The position numbers were made by a program, and so were the translations under genes. From NCBI RefSeq assembly GCF_044386045.1, contig NZ_JBISCD010000037.1, positions 124,001-188,000 on the forward strand: a stretch of 64,000 nucleotides of DNA, written 5' to 3'. Source of the stretch: Thalassobellus sediminis. GTDB taxonomy: Bacteria; Bacteroidota; Bacteroidia; Flavobacteriales; Flavobacteriaceae. This document shows positions 53,600 through 63,600 of this stretch, piece by piece (position 1 is the first letter of the stretch; each line of letters begins with the position of its first letter). The notes beneath the pieces were generated by a model, which searched no databases, was not told the origin of the DNA, and saw nothing but the letters and a program-made list of their open reading frames with translations.

Positions 53600-55102
53600 C
53601 TATTTTTTTAAATAAATACAACCACGTAAACCAATTGTTTTATTTTTTTTAATTATTTCAGCTAAAACTTTGGCAGTAAAAGTGGCTCCTTCTATACCTG
53701 TATGTGTATGATCCTTTGGAAAAAAGACATTAACTTCTTTCTTTCCTAATCCTTGGTACTTTTTCGCAACAATATCGCTTAAATCAATATACTCTGCTTT
53801 CTCAGATTTTGCAACTTCTTTTGCCCACTTAATATAAGTATCATGTCTTTGCTCAACAATACCATTTGGCCATTCATTTCGAGGTGTTAAACTTAAAACA
53901 ACTGGTAACGCACCTTTTTCATTAGTTTCTATAATCATTTTCTTCAAGTACCAACCGTAGGTATGAACGGTCTCAATAACACTATCTCTTTTAACTTCTT
54001 GAGTTTCATCTCCAATACCTTTTAAAGAACCTCTGTATTTTGCTTTATCAATATTTCCCGCATCATTATGTCCAAATTGAATAAAAACTATATCTCCCTT
54101 TTTAAATTCTTTTTTAGCTTCTTCCCACAAACCTTCATAAATAAATGTTCTAGTACTTCTACCTCCTCTTGCTTTATTTACAATATTTACTTGCATGGTG
54201 TCGCAAAACTGAGGCAAAGGAACACCCCAACCAACGGCATTTTCATTACCATTATCAGCCATCGTTGAATCTCCTATTAAAAAGATGTTTTTCTTTTTTG
54301 GAAGAACAATTCTTGAGTCAGAAATAATATAGTTTTTAAGAGAATTGTTTGTTTGTTTTAATTCGTTAGCAATTATTGAGGCAGCCATAGCTGCTCCTTT
54401 TGCTGATGTGTGCGTGTGGTCTCTCTTATAAAAATAAGTACCAGTAACATTTTCTTCACCATACTTTTCTAATTCAGATGCCATTTTATCATTTAAATCA
54501 ATAAAGGTAACGTCATTTCTTTCTGCAATCTGTTTAGCCCATAAACCATAAGACATATTGTTCCTTGGAACTTTACCTTCTTTCCAAACGTTTCTTGGAA
54601 TAGGAGACATTATTACTGGAATAGCGCCTTTAGCTTTTGTATTCTTTACAATTTTTTCAATATACCAACCATAGCTATGTACTATTTCATGGTCGCCAGT
54701 AATCATATTATCAATCTCTTCCGTTTCATCTCCAACACCTTTTATTGTTCCTCTAGCTCTAATGGTGTCATTTACTGGTCCATTATCATTATGGCCAAAT
54801 TGAATTAACACATAATCTCCTTTTTTAAGCTTATTGTTTATAGTGTCCCATAATCCTAAATTTTGATAAGTCCTACTACTTGTTCCGCCTAATGCATGAT
54901 TTTCAACGTTTACTTTAGTAGTGTCTAAAAGCTGACTAATAAAATCACCCCAACCCCAAAGACCACTGTAACCATCGCCTTTACCATTTTTCACTGTAGA
55001 ATCACCTACTGTATAAACGGTTGGCTTTATTTTATCTTCTTGTGCACAATTAGAAAATGAAACCGCAAAAAAAACAATAGTAAAAAATTTTAATACTTTC
55101 AT
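53600..55102 (-). CDS. Tandem CE12 rhamnogalacturonan acetylesterase (lipoprotein)
   Basis: The 500-aa lipoprotein (Cys19, SFSNC) has two complete SGNH/CE12 esterase domains in a row. Domain 1 (about 26-250): Ser35 in GDST, GHND at 103-106, Asp228/His231 in DHTH. Domain 2 (about 270-485): Ser279 in GDST, GHND at 344-347, Asp464/His467 in DHTH. Both keep the catalytic triad and oxyanion residues and share segments such as GDETEEI / GDETQEV and SYGWYIEK / TYGWYLKK, so the protein arose by internal duplication. The family removes acetyl groups from galacturonate in rhamnogalacturonan-I. It lies 20 bp after GH2 and is the last gene of its operon. Confidence 0.93.
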   Translation of the reverse strand: MKVLKFFTIVFFAVSFSNCAQEDKIKPTVYTVGDSTVKNGKGDGYSGLWGWGDFISQLLDTTKVNVENHALGGTSSRTYQNLGLWDTINNKLKKGDYVLIQFGHNDNGPVNDTIRARGTIKGVGDETEEIDNMITGDHEIVHSYGWYIEKIVKNTKAKGAIPVIMSPIPRNVWKEGKVPRNNMSYGLWAKQIAERNDVTFIDLNDKMASELEKYGEENVTGTYFYKRDHTHTSAKGAAMAASIIANELKQTNNSLKNYIISDSRIVLPKKKNIFLIGDSTMADNGNENAVGWGVPLPQFCDTMQVNIVNKARGGRSTRTFIYEGLWEEAKKEFKKGDIVFIQFGHNDAGNIDKAKYRGSLKGIGDETQEVKRDSVIETVHTYGWYLKKMIIETNEKGALPVVLSLTPRNEWPNGIVEQRHDTYIKWAKEVAKSEKAEYIDLSDIVAKKYQGLGKKEVNVFFPKDHTHTGIEGATFTAKVLAEIIKKNKTIGLRGCIYLKK

Positions 55103-55122
55103 AAATGAATTATAATAATGAA

Positions 55123-57984
55123 TTAATTTTCTCTAAAATCGAACCATAAAGTCATAGGAATACCTTCGTCTCCATTTTTGATTCTAATATTTGTTGGTTG
55201 ACTTTCTGGTCCTTGATGCTCTATAGGTTTAAAAGCTCTCATAGCAGGTATCTCATACATAAACGAGATATTTCCTTTAGGAAATTTTGGTTGCGGAAAC
55301 GTTTTTGATATGGCTTTCTTAGGAAGGTCTGGTGTAAATAATCGTAAAAACAATTTATCATTTTCACTAAAGAATTTAAAATCGCCTTGTTTCGTTTTAA
55401 GATTCCCTGCTATAAAATTAGCATGATACCCTTTAAATTCTGGATAAACTAAATTTTCAAAACTTTCGCCTGTTATAGTGGTATTATAATCTTTCTCCCA
55501 AAGACCAAGTGTTGTTCCTTTTATTCTATTTTTCCAAACATGATAAGGGCCATTTCCAATCCACTTTATACCTTCAACACCTTCTTCAGGAAAATCGAAC
55601 GTAACACCAAATTTATCAATAGCACCTTCAAAAAAGGCTCCATCAAAACCATTCGTTCTCCCTGCATTTTTTAATAAGATTAATTCTAATTTTAATCGTC
55701 CATCATTAAACAGTGTCCATTTTGCAGAATGAATACCTCCTGAATATTTAATATTACAAATAGCAGCGTCTTTATGTTCTTCAACAGAAACAGCTTCAAC
55801 TTTTGCTTTCATACCAATAGGCTTTGGTCCGTTTACAAAAGGCACATTGCCATTTTCATTTTCAATACTTATTATTTCACCAGAAACAACACTTAGCTTA
55901 ACAGAAATACTTTTACTTTCTAAAAGTACTTCGCTATTTATTTTTGAAGCTTTAGCCGACTTTTTGACTTTTTCTTTTACTAAAAACTTATTTGCTAAAT
56001 ACGGTGCATGGTGTATAGGCCACGACCAAGTATAAATTTCTCTACCATGTTTATCATGCGCTGCTATTTCTAACCAATCTCCTTCAAAGAAATTTTCTGG
56101 AACATCAAAATAAATTTTTCGGGTTTCTCCTGGCTCTATGCTTGTTATTGAAATAGGTTTTGATGCTATTACTTCTGCTTTCTCATCAGTATATAAAACA
56201 CTTTCATTGGCTTTAATAACACGATATTCTAATTTACAATCTTTAAGATTTGTATAAATATATTCGTTAGTAACTAAAAAGGATCCATCAAATTTTTGTG
56301 TTATTAATTTCGATTCAAATTGAATAGGCGACCACACTTCTTTTACTGTAAAAAAACTACCTTCCTTTTCTCTATGTGGCCCTAAAACACCATCAGCAGC
56401 TAAGTTTCCTTTAGAATCATATTTTTGTTCACCCATCCAATCTCTTCTTAAAACGGCTTCATCAAGCATTGCCCAAATAAAACCTCCTGCAAATAATGGA
56501 CTCTTCTTATAGCGTTTCCAAAAATCGTCTAATCCTGCCCCTATTCCATTATCATAAGTACCATGCATAAATTCTGTTGGAAAAAACACATTTTCACCAT
56601 TATTAAAACGGTGCATTCCTGTTAAATACGTTGGATAGTGATGTGTATCCCAACCATTAAAATCTGACCAAGGATGAATTACAATACGTTTTTGTGGATC
56701 GTAATCATGAAAAACGTGATCTATTTTATAATTCCAACCGCCTTCATTACCATGATCCCAAATAATTACAGATGGATGATTGACATCTCTTTGTACAGTC
56801 TCTCTTATTATTTTAGTTCCTGTTTTTGTATCGTATCCGTTTTGCCAACCTGCTACTTCATTTAAAACAAACAAGCCTAAAGAATCACAAACTTCTAAAA
56901 AATGGGTGTCAGGCGGATAATGAAACCGAACCGCATTCATATTCATATCCTTAAGTAAGTTAACATCTAATTCACTGATAATTTTATCTGTACTTCTACC
57001 TGATTCTGGCCAAATGGTATGCCTGTTAATACCTTTCATGATGATTTTTTTACCATTTACGTAAATACCATCTTTTTTAAGAAACTCTAAAGTTCTAAAA
57101 CCTATTTTAGTTTTAGATGTATGAAGTGTTTGTCCGTTATTTTTAAGCGATAAGTTTAATGTGTACAAATTAGGTGATTCTGGATCCCATGTTTTTACAT
57201 CGTCCCATTTAGCTTCAATAGTTTGAACATCTAGATCGTTTTTTAAAGGAATTGTAATCGTCTTAAATATCTTATTACTTCCTATTGGACTTATGTTAGC
57301 TTCAACGATGGAATTATTTGGAATATTTTTCAAATTCAAATCAGCTCTCAATGACCCATCCATTTTAGCATCAACCGCCAAATGCTCAATAAATGATTTA
57401 GGAGAAACTTCTAACCAAACAGGGCGATAAATACCTCCAAATAGCCACCAATCTGTTTTTCTTTCTGCATTGTTAACAGTATTATTACTTGAATGTTTAG
57501 ACACATGCGCTTCTAAAAGGTTATCTTCTCCATAATTAACCAATGACGAAATATCATATTTGAATTCGTAAAAACCTCCTTGGTGGATATCTCCTGCAGA
57601 TTTCCCATTAACTTTTACTTCGGTGTCCGTCATAGCGCCACCAAAAACAATAACTACATTTTGACCTTGGTATTCTTTTGGAACATTAAATTTATATTTA
57701 TAAAAACCTTCCTCTTTACTTGGTTCTTTTTGATTTAATTCTTTATACCATCTACCATAGGTATATTCACCAAAACCTTCTAATTCCCAATTAGATGGTA
57801 CATTAATAGTACTCCACGTTTTACTATTATTTCCACCGGTACACATAAACTCCCATTGTACTGGGTTTTTAAAATCTTTACCAGATAGATATATTTTCTT
57901 AGTTTCTTGAGAAAACATGTTCGAACAACAGAATAACACAAAGGCAAAACATGCCATAAAGTGTTTTATAGTTTTATTTATCAT
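55123..57984 (-). CDS. GH2 beta-galactosidase/beta-glucuronidase-type enzyme
   Basis: The 953-aa secreted protein (signal peptide ending near SNMFSQ, residue 26) is a GH2 retaining beta-glycosidase. The N-terminal jelly roll has NVPSNWELEGFGEYTYGRWY and WWLFGGIYRPVWLEV; the barrel has GINRHTIWPESGR, the acid/base Glu414 in DHGNEGGWN and the nucleophile Glu471 in FFPTEFMHG. C-terminal beta domains include a LacZ-type small-chain-like region (KWIGNGPYHVWKNRIKGTTL). Beta-galactosidase is the likeliest activity, fitting galactan branches on rhamnogalacturonan-I, but other GH2 specificities cannot be excluded. It starts 5 bp after the CE12 gene upstream. Confidence 0.9.
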   Translation of the reverse strand: MINKTIKHFMACFAFVLFCCSNMFSQETKKIYLSGKDFKNPVQWEFMCTGGNNSKTWSTINVPSNWELEGFGEYTYGRWYKELNQKEPSKEEGFYKYKFNVPKEYQGQNVVIVFGGAMTDTEVKVNGKSAGDIHQGGFYEFKYDISSLVNYGEDNLLEAHVSKHSSNNTVNNAERKTDWWLFGGIYRPVWLEVSPKSFIEHLAVDAKMDGSLRADLNLKNIPNNSIVEANISPIGSNKIFKTITIPLKNDLDVQTIEAKWDDVKTWDPESPNLYTLNLSLKNNGQTLHTSKTKIGFRTLEFLKKDGIYVNGKKIIMKGINRHTIWPESGRSTDKIISELDVNLLKDMNMNAVRFHYPPDTHFLEVCDSLGLFVLNEVAGWQNGYDTKTGTKIIRETVQRDVNHPSVIIWDHGNEGGWNYKIDHVFHDYDPQKRIVIHPWSDFNGWDTHHYPTYLTGMHRFNNGENVFFPTEFMHGTYDNGIGAGLDDFWKRYKKSPLFAGGFIWAMLDEAVLRRDWMGEQKYDSKGNLAADGVLGPHREKEGSFFTVKEVWSPIQFESKLITQKFDGSFLVTNEYIYTNLKDCKLEYRVIKANESVLYTDEKAEVIASKPISITSIEPGETRKIYFDVPENFFEGDWLEIAAHDKHGREIYTWSWPIHHAPYLANKFLVKEKVKKSAKASKINSEVLLESKSISVKLSVVSGEIISIENENGNVPFVNGPKPIGMKAKVEAVSVEEHKDAAICNIKYSGGIHSAKWTLFNDGRLKLELILLKNAGRTNGFDGAFFEGAIDKFGVTFDFPEEGVEGIKWIGNGPYHVWKNRIKGTTLGLWEKDYNTTITGESFENLVYPEFKGYHANFIAGNLKTKQGDFKFFSENDKLFLRLFTPDLPKKAISKTFPQPKFPKGNISFMYEIPAMRAFKPIEHQGPESQPTNIRIKNGDEGIPMTLWFDFREN

Positions 57985-57989
57985 AATTA

Positions 57990-59297
57990 TTAATTACCGT
58001 CAGGTTTAGTGTTTTCAAATCTTAAGCTCATTGGCACGGTCCAATCAGTCAAATTATCAGGGTTATTAGGATTGTAACTTGGTGTATTTTCTTTTATATA
58101 TTTTGCGATTTCTAAATCTAAATCTCTAACACCTTGAATAACACATTTAGCTATTTCATTAGCTCCAAAACTATTAAAATGTGTATTGTCTTTTAATTCC
58201 TTTTTTTGACCAGGAAAAGTATTAGCTGGATATTGAACAAACGCTTTTCTAGATGTTTCAGCTCCCCAACTTTCATACATGTTAGTCGTCATTTTAGTAA
58301 CATCAATTAAAGGCACTTGTAAATCTGCTGCAACTTTTCGCATAGCATCAGGAAAATCGCCATGAGTTGGTTTTAATGTACCATCTGAATTAAATACACG
58401 TCTTTGTGTTGGGGTTACTAATACAGGAATACCTCCTTTGCTTCTTGCTTTGGCAACAAACTCTTTTAATAGGTTAGTGTATAATCCCCACGCACCATTG
58501 CCTTCTCCTTTTATCTTTTCATCATTATGACCAAACTCAATAAATAAATAGTCTCCGGATTGCATAACTGATACAATTTTTTCTAATCGTTTTCTAGATT
58601 TAAAAGAACTTAAAGAAGACCCTGAAACTGCATAATTTGTTATAACAACATCCTTTGTAAAATAGTTAGTAAAGAATTGCCCCCAAGATGCCCAAGGTTC
58701 TAAATCTTGATCGGTTACTGTGGAATCGCCCGCTAAGAAAATAGTTTTAATGTTCGATACTGGACTAATCTTTAAACTTTGAATTATAGGATTACCCAAA
58801 AACTCTAACGTTAATTTATCATCCCAATTTAAATAATACTTTTCCCTGTCTTTAATATTTATCTTATTAGCATCATCAATTCTAGGCGTTCTAACATTAA
58901 CAACAAAGGAATATTGAAGTGTTTCCTTTTTGTTTGATTTTTGCTCCTTTAGCATTAATCTTCTAGACTCTGCTTTTATTGTTGTGGTTGAACTTTTTTT
59001 TCCACCTAATACAACGTCTACCTTATAATTTCCTTCTGGTAATTTTACTGAAAAATAAATTGATTTTTCTCCTTCTATAGATTTCTTATTAAAAACTACA
59101 TTTTCTACAGAACTATAATCAAACCCATAACCAACTTCATCATTATACAAAATTGGCTTATCTATTATAACTTCTGAAGCTTTACATTGCCTTTTACCAA
59201 AAGAAAAGTTTTTATAAATATCATTACTTTGAGCAACGACATTATAAGAAGCAACAATACAAAAAAGGTATAAAATACGTTTATTTAAAAAAGTCAT
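57990..59297 (-). CDS. CE12 rhamnogalacturonan acetylesterase with N-terminal binding domain
   Basis: The longest frame starts at 59342, but the first 15 codons overlap the promoter; the proper signal peptide starts at 59297 (MTFLNKRILYLFCIVASYNV), giving 435 aa. Residues about 25-175 are a galactose-binding-like beta-sandwich commonly fused to CE12 (LPEGNYKVDVVLGG, LTLEFLGNPIIQSLKI). The SGNH domain follows with Ser192 in LAGDSTVTD, the EFGHNDEK block, and the Asp/His pair in DNTHFNSFGA. It removes acetyl groups from rhamnogalacturonan. It heads the CE12-GH2-2xCE12 operon. Confidence 0.92.
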   Translation of the reverse strand: MTFLNKRILYLFCIVASYNVVAQSNDIYKNFSFGKRQCKASEVIIDKPILYNDEVGYGFDYSSVENVVFNKKSIEGEKSIYFSVKLPEGNYKVDVVLGGKKSSTTTIKAESRRLMLKEQKSNKKETLQYSFVVNVRTPRIDDANKINIKDREKYYLNWDDKLTLEFLGNPIIQSLKISPVSNIKTIFLAGDSTVTDQDLEPWASWGQFFTNYFTKDVVITNYAVSGSSLSSFKSRKRLEKIVSVMQSGDYLFIEFGHNDEKIKGEGNGAWGLYTNLLKEFVAKARSKGGIPVLVTPTQRRVFNSDGTLKPTHGDFPDAMRKVAADLQVPLIDVTKMTTNMYESWGAETSRKAFVQYPANTFPGQKKELKDNTHFNSFGANEIAKCVIQGVRDLDLEIAKYIKENTPSYNPNNPDNLTDWTVPMSLRFENTKPDGN

Positions 59298-59311
59298 AGA
59301 TAAATTTTTGC

Positions 59312-59357
59312 CTAAAATATCTCCAAAAAAAAAAAGATCCATCCTGTACTATGATGA
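59312..59357 (-). promoter_or_regulatory. Shared direct-repeat promoter (site F) of the CE12-GH2 operon
   Basis: On the coding strand, a weak first half-site (TCATCATA, 59357-59350) is followed by ACAGGATG (59347-59340). Exactly 20 bp later is TATTTTAG (59319-59312), one mismatch from TAnnTTTG. The predicted transcript would start only about 8 nt before the start codon at 59297, so the mRNA would be nearly leaderless. Confidence 0.6.
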
Positions 59358-59388
59358 ATCTTTAATATTTTATTTAAAAAAATTAATT

Positions 59389-60435
59389 TTAAACAGAATT
59401 TCGTTCTATGTATTCAAACACATTTTTAATTTTTTCTTTCTTATGATTCAACACCAAATCTGCTGCCGATTCACCCATAGCCTTAAACCTAGTACTTATT
59501 ACATTTATACCCAAAAGTTCTTTTAAAGGTGTTTCGTTGTATGATATTATACCTATATCTTCTCCTAAAGTTAATTTCTTTTTACGTACCTGTCTTACTA
59601 AATTAACCAAATCGTTTTCTTCTATAATAACATAAATATCCTTACTCTCAAGATCCATGTCGTCATAAACTTCGTTCAAAATTTCAAAATCAAAATTATA
59701 TTTTGAGCAAAATTTTCTAAAACCATGTACAATTCGTTTAGGATAGGGATAAACAGACTTAAAAGGATATACTAATACTAACTTATCATAGTTTTTAAAT
59801 TTATCAACACCTTTACTTAGTGCTGCATATATATCTTCTTGAAAATCTTGAAAAACTGCTCCGTAATTTCCTTTAATATCTAATTTATTATTATCTAAAA
59901 TCACCAATTTATCTTTAGGGATTTTTTCAATAACATCTTGCACAACATTTGTTGTACTAATATGATTAGAATCATCTGTTTTGAAATGGGGCATGATAAT
60001 ATAATAATCATAAGCACCAAGATTTTTTTCTAAAGTTCTTGCAAAAATAGATTCTTCGCAATGATAAACAGATAAGGTAACATGTCCATTTATTCCAATA
60101 CTATTTACAAACGAATTAAAAATCATCATTTTATAAGAACTAAGCTTATTTATCATGAAGAAAATTTGAATCTTAGAAATTAAATCTGTTTTAGCTGTAT
60201 AATAACCTTTACCTTTAACAGATATGATTACTTTTTGTTCTTTCAGTATTTTATAAGCCTTCTCTACAGTATCTCTAGACAAATAACAAGATTCACTTAA
60301 TTCATTTATAGATGGAATTTTTTCGCCAATTTTTAATTTTCCTTTAGAAACATCATTTATTACTGAATCTACTATTTGTTTATATTTAGGTATACGAGAA
60401 GATTCATTAATTTTAATTTCAATTAATTGAGACAT
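59389..60435 (-). CDS. GntR-family regulator with LacI-type sugar-sensing domain
   Basis: A 348-aa transcription regulator. Residues about 8-74 are a GntR winged helix (RIPKYKQIVDSVINDVSKGK, IPSINELSESCYLSRDTVEK, KGKGYYTAKT). Residues about 85-345 form a periplasmic-binding-protein-like effector domain (YDYYIIMPHFKTDD, IPKDKLVILDNNKLD, LGEDIGIISYNETPLKELLG, MGESAADLVLNHK). This AraR-like architecture senses a sugar in the cytoplasm and usually represses. It stands alone between the CE12 operon and the divergent DUF4450 gene and is the only one-component regulator in the window. Its operator is not known; the palindromes at 8144 and 8184 are candidates only. Confidence 0.9.
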   Translation of the reverse strand: MSQLIEIKINESSRIPKYKQIVDSVINDVSKGKLKIGEKIPSINELSESCYLSRDTVEKAYKILKEQKVIISVKGKGYYTAKTDLISKIQIFFMINKLSSYKMMIFNSFVNSIGINGHVTLSVYHCEESIFARTLEKNLGAYDYYIIMPHFKTDDSNHISTTNVVQDVIEKIPKDKLVILDNNKLDIKGNYGAVFQDFQEDIYAALSKGVDKFKNYDKLVLVYPFKSVYPYPKRIVHGFRKFCSKYNFDFEILNEVYDDMDLESKDIYVIIEENDLVNLVRQVRKKKLTLGEDIGIISYNETPLKELLGINVISTRFKAMGESAADLVLNHKKEKIKNVFEYIERNSV

Positions 60436-60627
60436 AAATTATAATAGTAATTAGTTGTAGTTTTAGTTATAAGCAATATAGCAAAACTAATATTAAAATT
60501 GTTATTGATTGTATTATAAATAATCTATTTTATTAAAAAAATCACATCAATTTATTAGAACTACCTATATTGTAATAATATATTTCGGAATGAAAAGTAT
60601 TTCCCTATATTTTTAAGAATATAAAAG

Positions 60628-60673
60628 CCATGTATGTACAGGACACTCAAATATTTCTATTAATTTAACTTTA
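60628..60673 (+). promoter_or_regulatory. Shared direct-repeat promoter (site G) of the DUF4450 gene
   Basis: A poor first half-site (CCATGTAT, 60628-60635) precedes a good second one (ACAGGACA, 60638-60645). TAACTTTA (60666-60673), one mismatch from TAnnTTTG, follows after exactly 20 bp, and the start codon is 26 bp further, the same distance as at site D. Confidence 0.5.
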
Positions 60674-60699
60674 TCATTATTTTCTTATAATATTTATTA

Positions 60700-63600
60700 A
60701 TGTATAATTTAAAGAAATCATTTTATTTACTCTTTTTTATTCTTTCTTCATTAATTTCTACTTCACAACATATAGAAAGTTATCACTCAAAAACTCACTA
60801 TATACCTGAAGGAGAATCTTTTATTCTTAAAAATGGGACTAGAAAATTCAACAGAGCATTATACGGTACTAACTCTGGTTTTAGAGTTGAAACTGGCGAC
60901 TTGCCAGAATTTGCGATGTACATGACAAAAATGGGAGGTAATTTTAAATTAGGTATTGCTAATAAATCTAAAAGTAAATGGATTACAATATGCGACTCCA
61001 TTAGTACTCGTTATAATCCTGGAACCATGTTATATGAAATTCGGGATACCTTACTACAAAATGGTGTAATTAAAATACAAGTGGTGGCTCATGCTGAAAA
61101 TGATGCCATGATTATAAAAGTTGATACTGAAAACATTCCTAAAAACTTAGAACTGGTTTGGCTATATGGAGGCGCTAGCGGCAAACGATTTCATAGAGAA
61201 GGTGATATTGGAGCCGACCCAGAATCTGTATTTTATTTAAAACCTGAATATTGCAAGAACAACCAATATACTATCAAAAAGAATCGTTTTCTAGTAAACT
61301 ATGGTTCTGAAAACAATAAAGAAAAAACAGGTAATAATAGAAGTATTGTTGGAAGCTTTCCTAAATCAGACATCAAACTTGTAGAAGCTCATCTTGAAAA
61401 ATCACCTATTGATTTATTCAATACTGAAGCAATAAACGCACCCGCAATTTCAGGAAAGATAGCGTTAAATAATCAAGACACCTTCCTTTGGAAATTAGAA
61501 AATAATGATACACTTATTTCCTCTAGTCAAAAACAATTAGAAACAGAATTTAAAGAAGGGTTACAAAAAGTAAAAACTTTAACTTCAAGAGTTAAGCTAA
61601 AAACGCCAGATAAGTATATCAATACTTTAGGAGGCGCTTTGGCTATTGCTGGTGATGCTATTTGGGAAAGCCCTGCCTATTTACACGGATCTGTCGCATG
61701 GCGTATGCACTTAAATGCATGGCGTGGTGCTTATGTTGCCGATCCTCTTGGTTGGCATGATAGAGCAGAAACTCATTTTAAAGCCTATGGTAATTCGCAA
61801 GTTTTAGAACCAGAATCTGGTCCCGTAGTATTAGATAGTTCTAGAAATTTTGCAAGGCAAAAAGAAATATTAGGCACTGCTATGTTTAGTCGTGGCTACA
61901 TTAGTAGACATCCAAATAAAAACACCGTAGCACATCATTATGATATGAACTCAGTGTTTATTAATCAATTACTAAGACATTATCAATGGACAGGCGATTT
62001 GGTTTTTATGAAAGAAATATGGCCTGTTGTTGAGCGTCATATAGCTTGGGAAAAACGAAATTTTGATGCCGATAACGACGGACTTTATGATGCCTACGCT
62101 ACTATTTGGGCTAGTGATGCGCTACAATATACAGGAGGCGGTGTTACTTACGCGTCGGCATATAATTATTCTGCAAATCTATTAGCAGCAAGTATTGCTA
62201 AACTATTAAACAAAAACCCAAATCCTTATATTAAAGAAGCGAAGCTCATTAAAAGTGCTATTGAAACAAAATTATGGGTCGCAGAAAAAGGTGTATTTGC
62301 CGAATATAAAGATTTATTAGGTAATCAATTAGTACATGATAATCCTGGGCTTTGGACTATTTATCACAGCTTAGATGAAAATATAGCAAACTCCTTTCAA
62401 GCTTATCAATCTTTAAGATATGTAGATACTGAAATTCCACATATTCCTGTAAAAGCGGAAGGATTACCGTATACCGATTTAGAATTAGTATCCACATCCA
62501 ACTGGCAACCTTACACATGGTCTGTTAATAATGTGGCTCTAGCAGAAAATTTACATGCTTCTCTAGCTTATTGGCAAGGTGGAAGAAACGAAGCAGCTTT
62601 TAAATTATGGAAAAGTGCTCTAATAGAAAGCATGTATTTAGGGGCGTCTCCTGGTGGTTTTCAACAATTATCGGTTTATGATGCCATTCGTGGTGAGTTG
62701 TATCGTGATTTTGCCGACCCTGTTGGAATGGCGGCGCGTTCTTTAGTTGAGGGTTTATTCGGCATTCACCCCAATGCTATTGAAAACACGTTGACTATAA
62801 CACCTGGTTTCCCTAAAGATTGGAAAGAAGCGTCTTTAGAAGTTCCAGATATTTATATCGCTTTCACGGAAGAAGAACTCGTTTCAAAGTATACTATCGT
62901 TTCAAAGTTTAAGCATGAAATGACAGTGCAATTACGTATCAATGCATCCTATGAAGCGATTGATTCTATCACAATTAATAATGAAAACGTATCATGGAAA
63001 TTAGATGAATCTGCTATTGGAAGTCCTAAAATAATTATTGAAAGTCCCTATCAAAAAGAATACACTATTAAAATAAAATGGAAAGGAGAAGCTTTAGAAA
63101 ACCCAATATTTGAATTCGCAGGAGCCTTAGATGAAGCGTTTCAATTTAAAACATCAAAAGCCGACATTTTAAAAATTTACGATCCGCAAGCTTCCATTTC
63201 AGAAACAAACAAAACAAATCATCAATTAGATTTCAAAATAAATTCTAAAGAAGGCCATAAAACCTTTTTCATTCAACTAAAGCAAAACAATATGCTTTGG
63301 TGGCAACCTGTACATTTAAATGTTGTTCCTAAAACAGAAGAAAATTCAAGAATTCAAAATTGGGATTTAGAACTTCCAACTGATACAAAATTTGAAATGG
63401 TTTTATTAGAATCTATTTTCAACAGTAAAGTAACCGATATTTTTGAGCAAAAATACTTAACACCAAGACCAACATCTCCTACCCTACAATTACCAACACA
63501 AGGTATTGGAAACTGGTGTTATCCATACGTAAAACCTAATATTGATGATTCTGGATTACGAGAAAAAGCAAATAATGATAATACAATTATTAGTCCGCAA

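Noticed and set aside
59389..60435. The GntR-type regulator as the binder of the shared direct repeat
   Set aside because: GntR and LacI-like dimers bind palindromes, whereas the repeat is direct and promoter-proximal as for an activator; no such site is evident upstream of its own gene.
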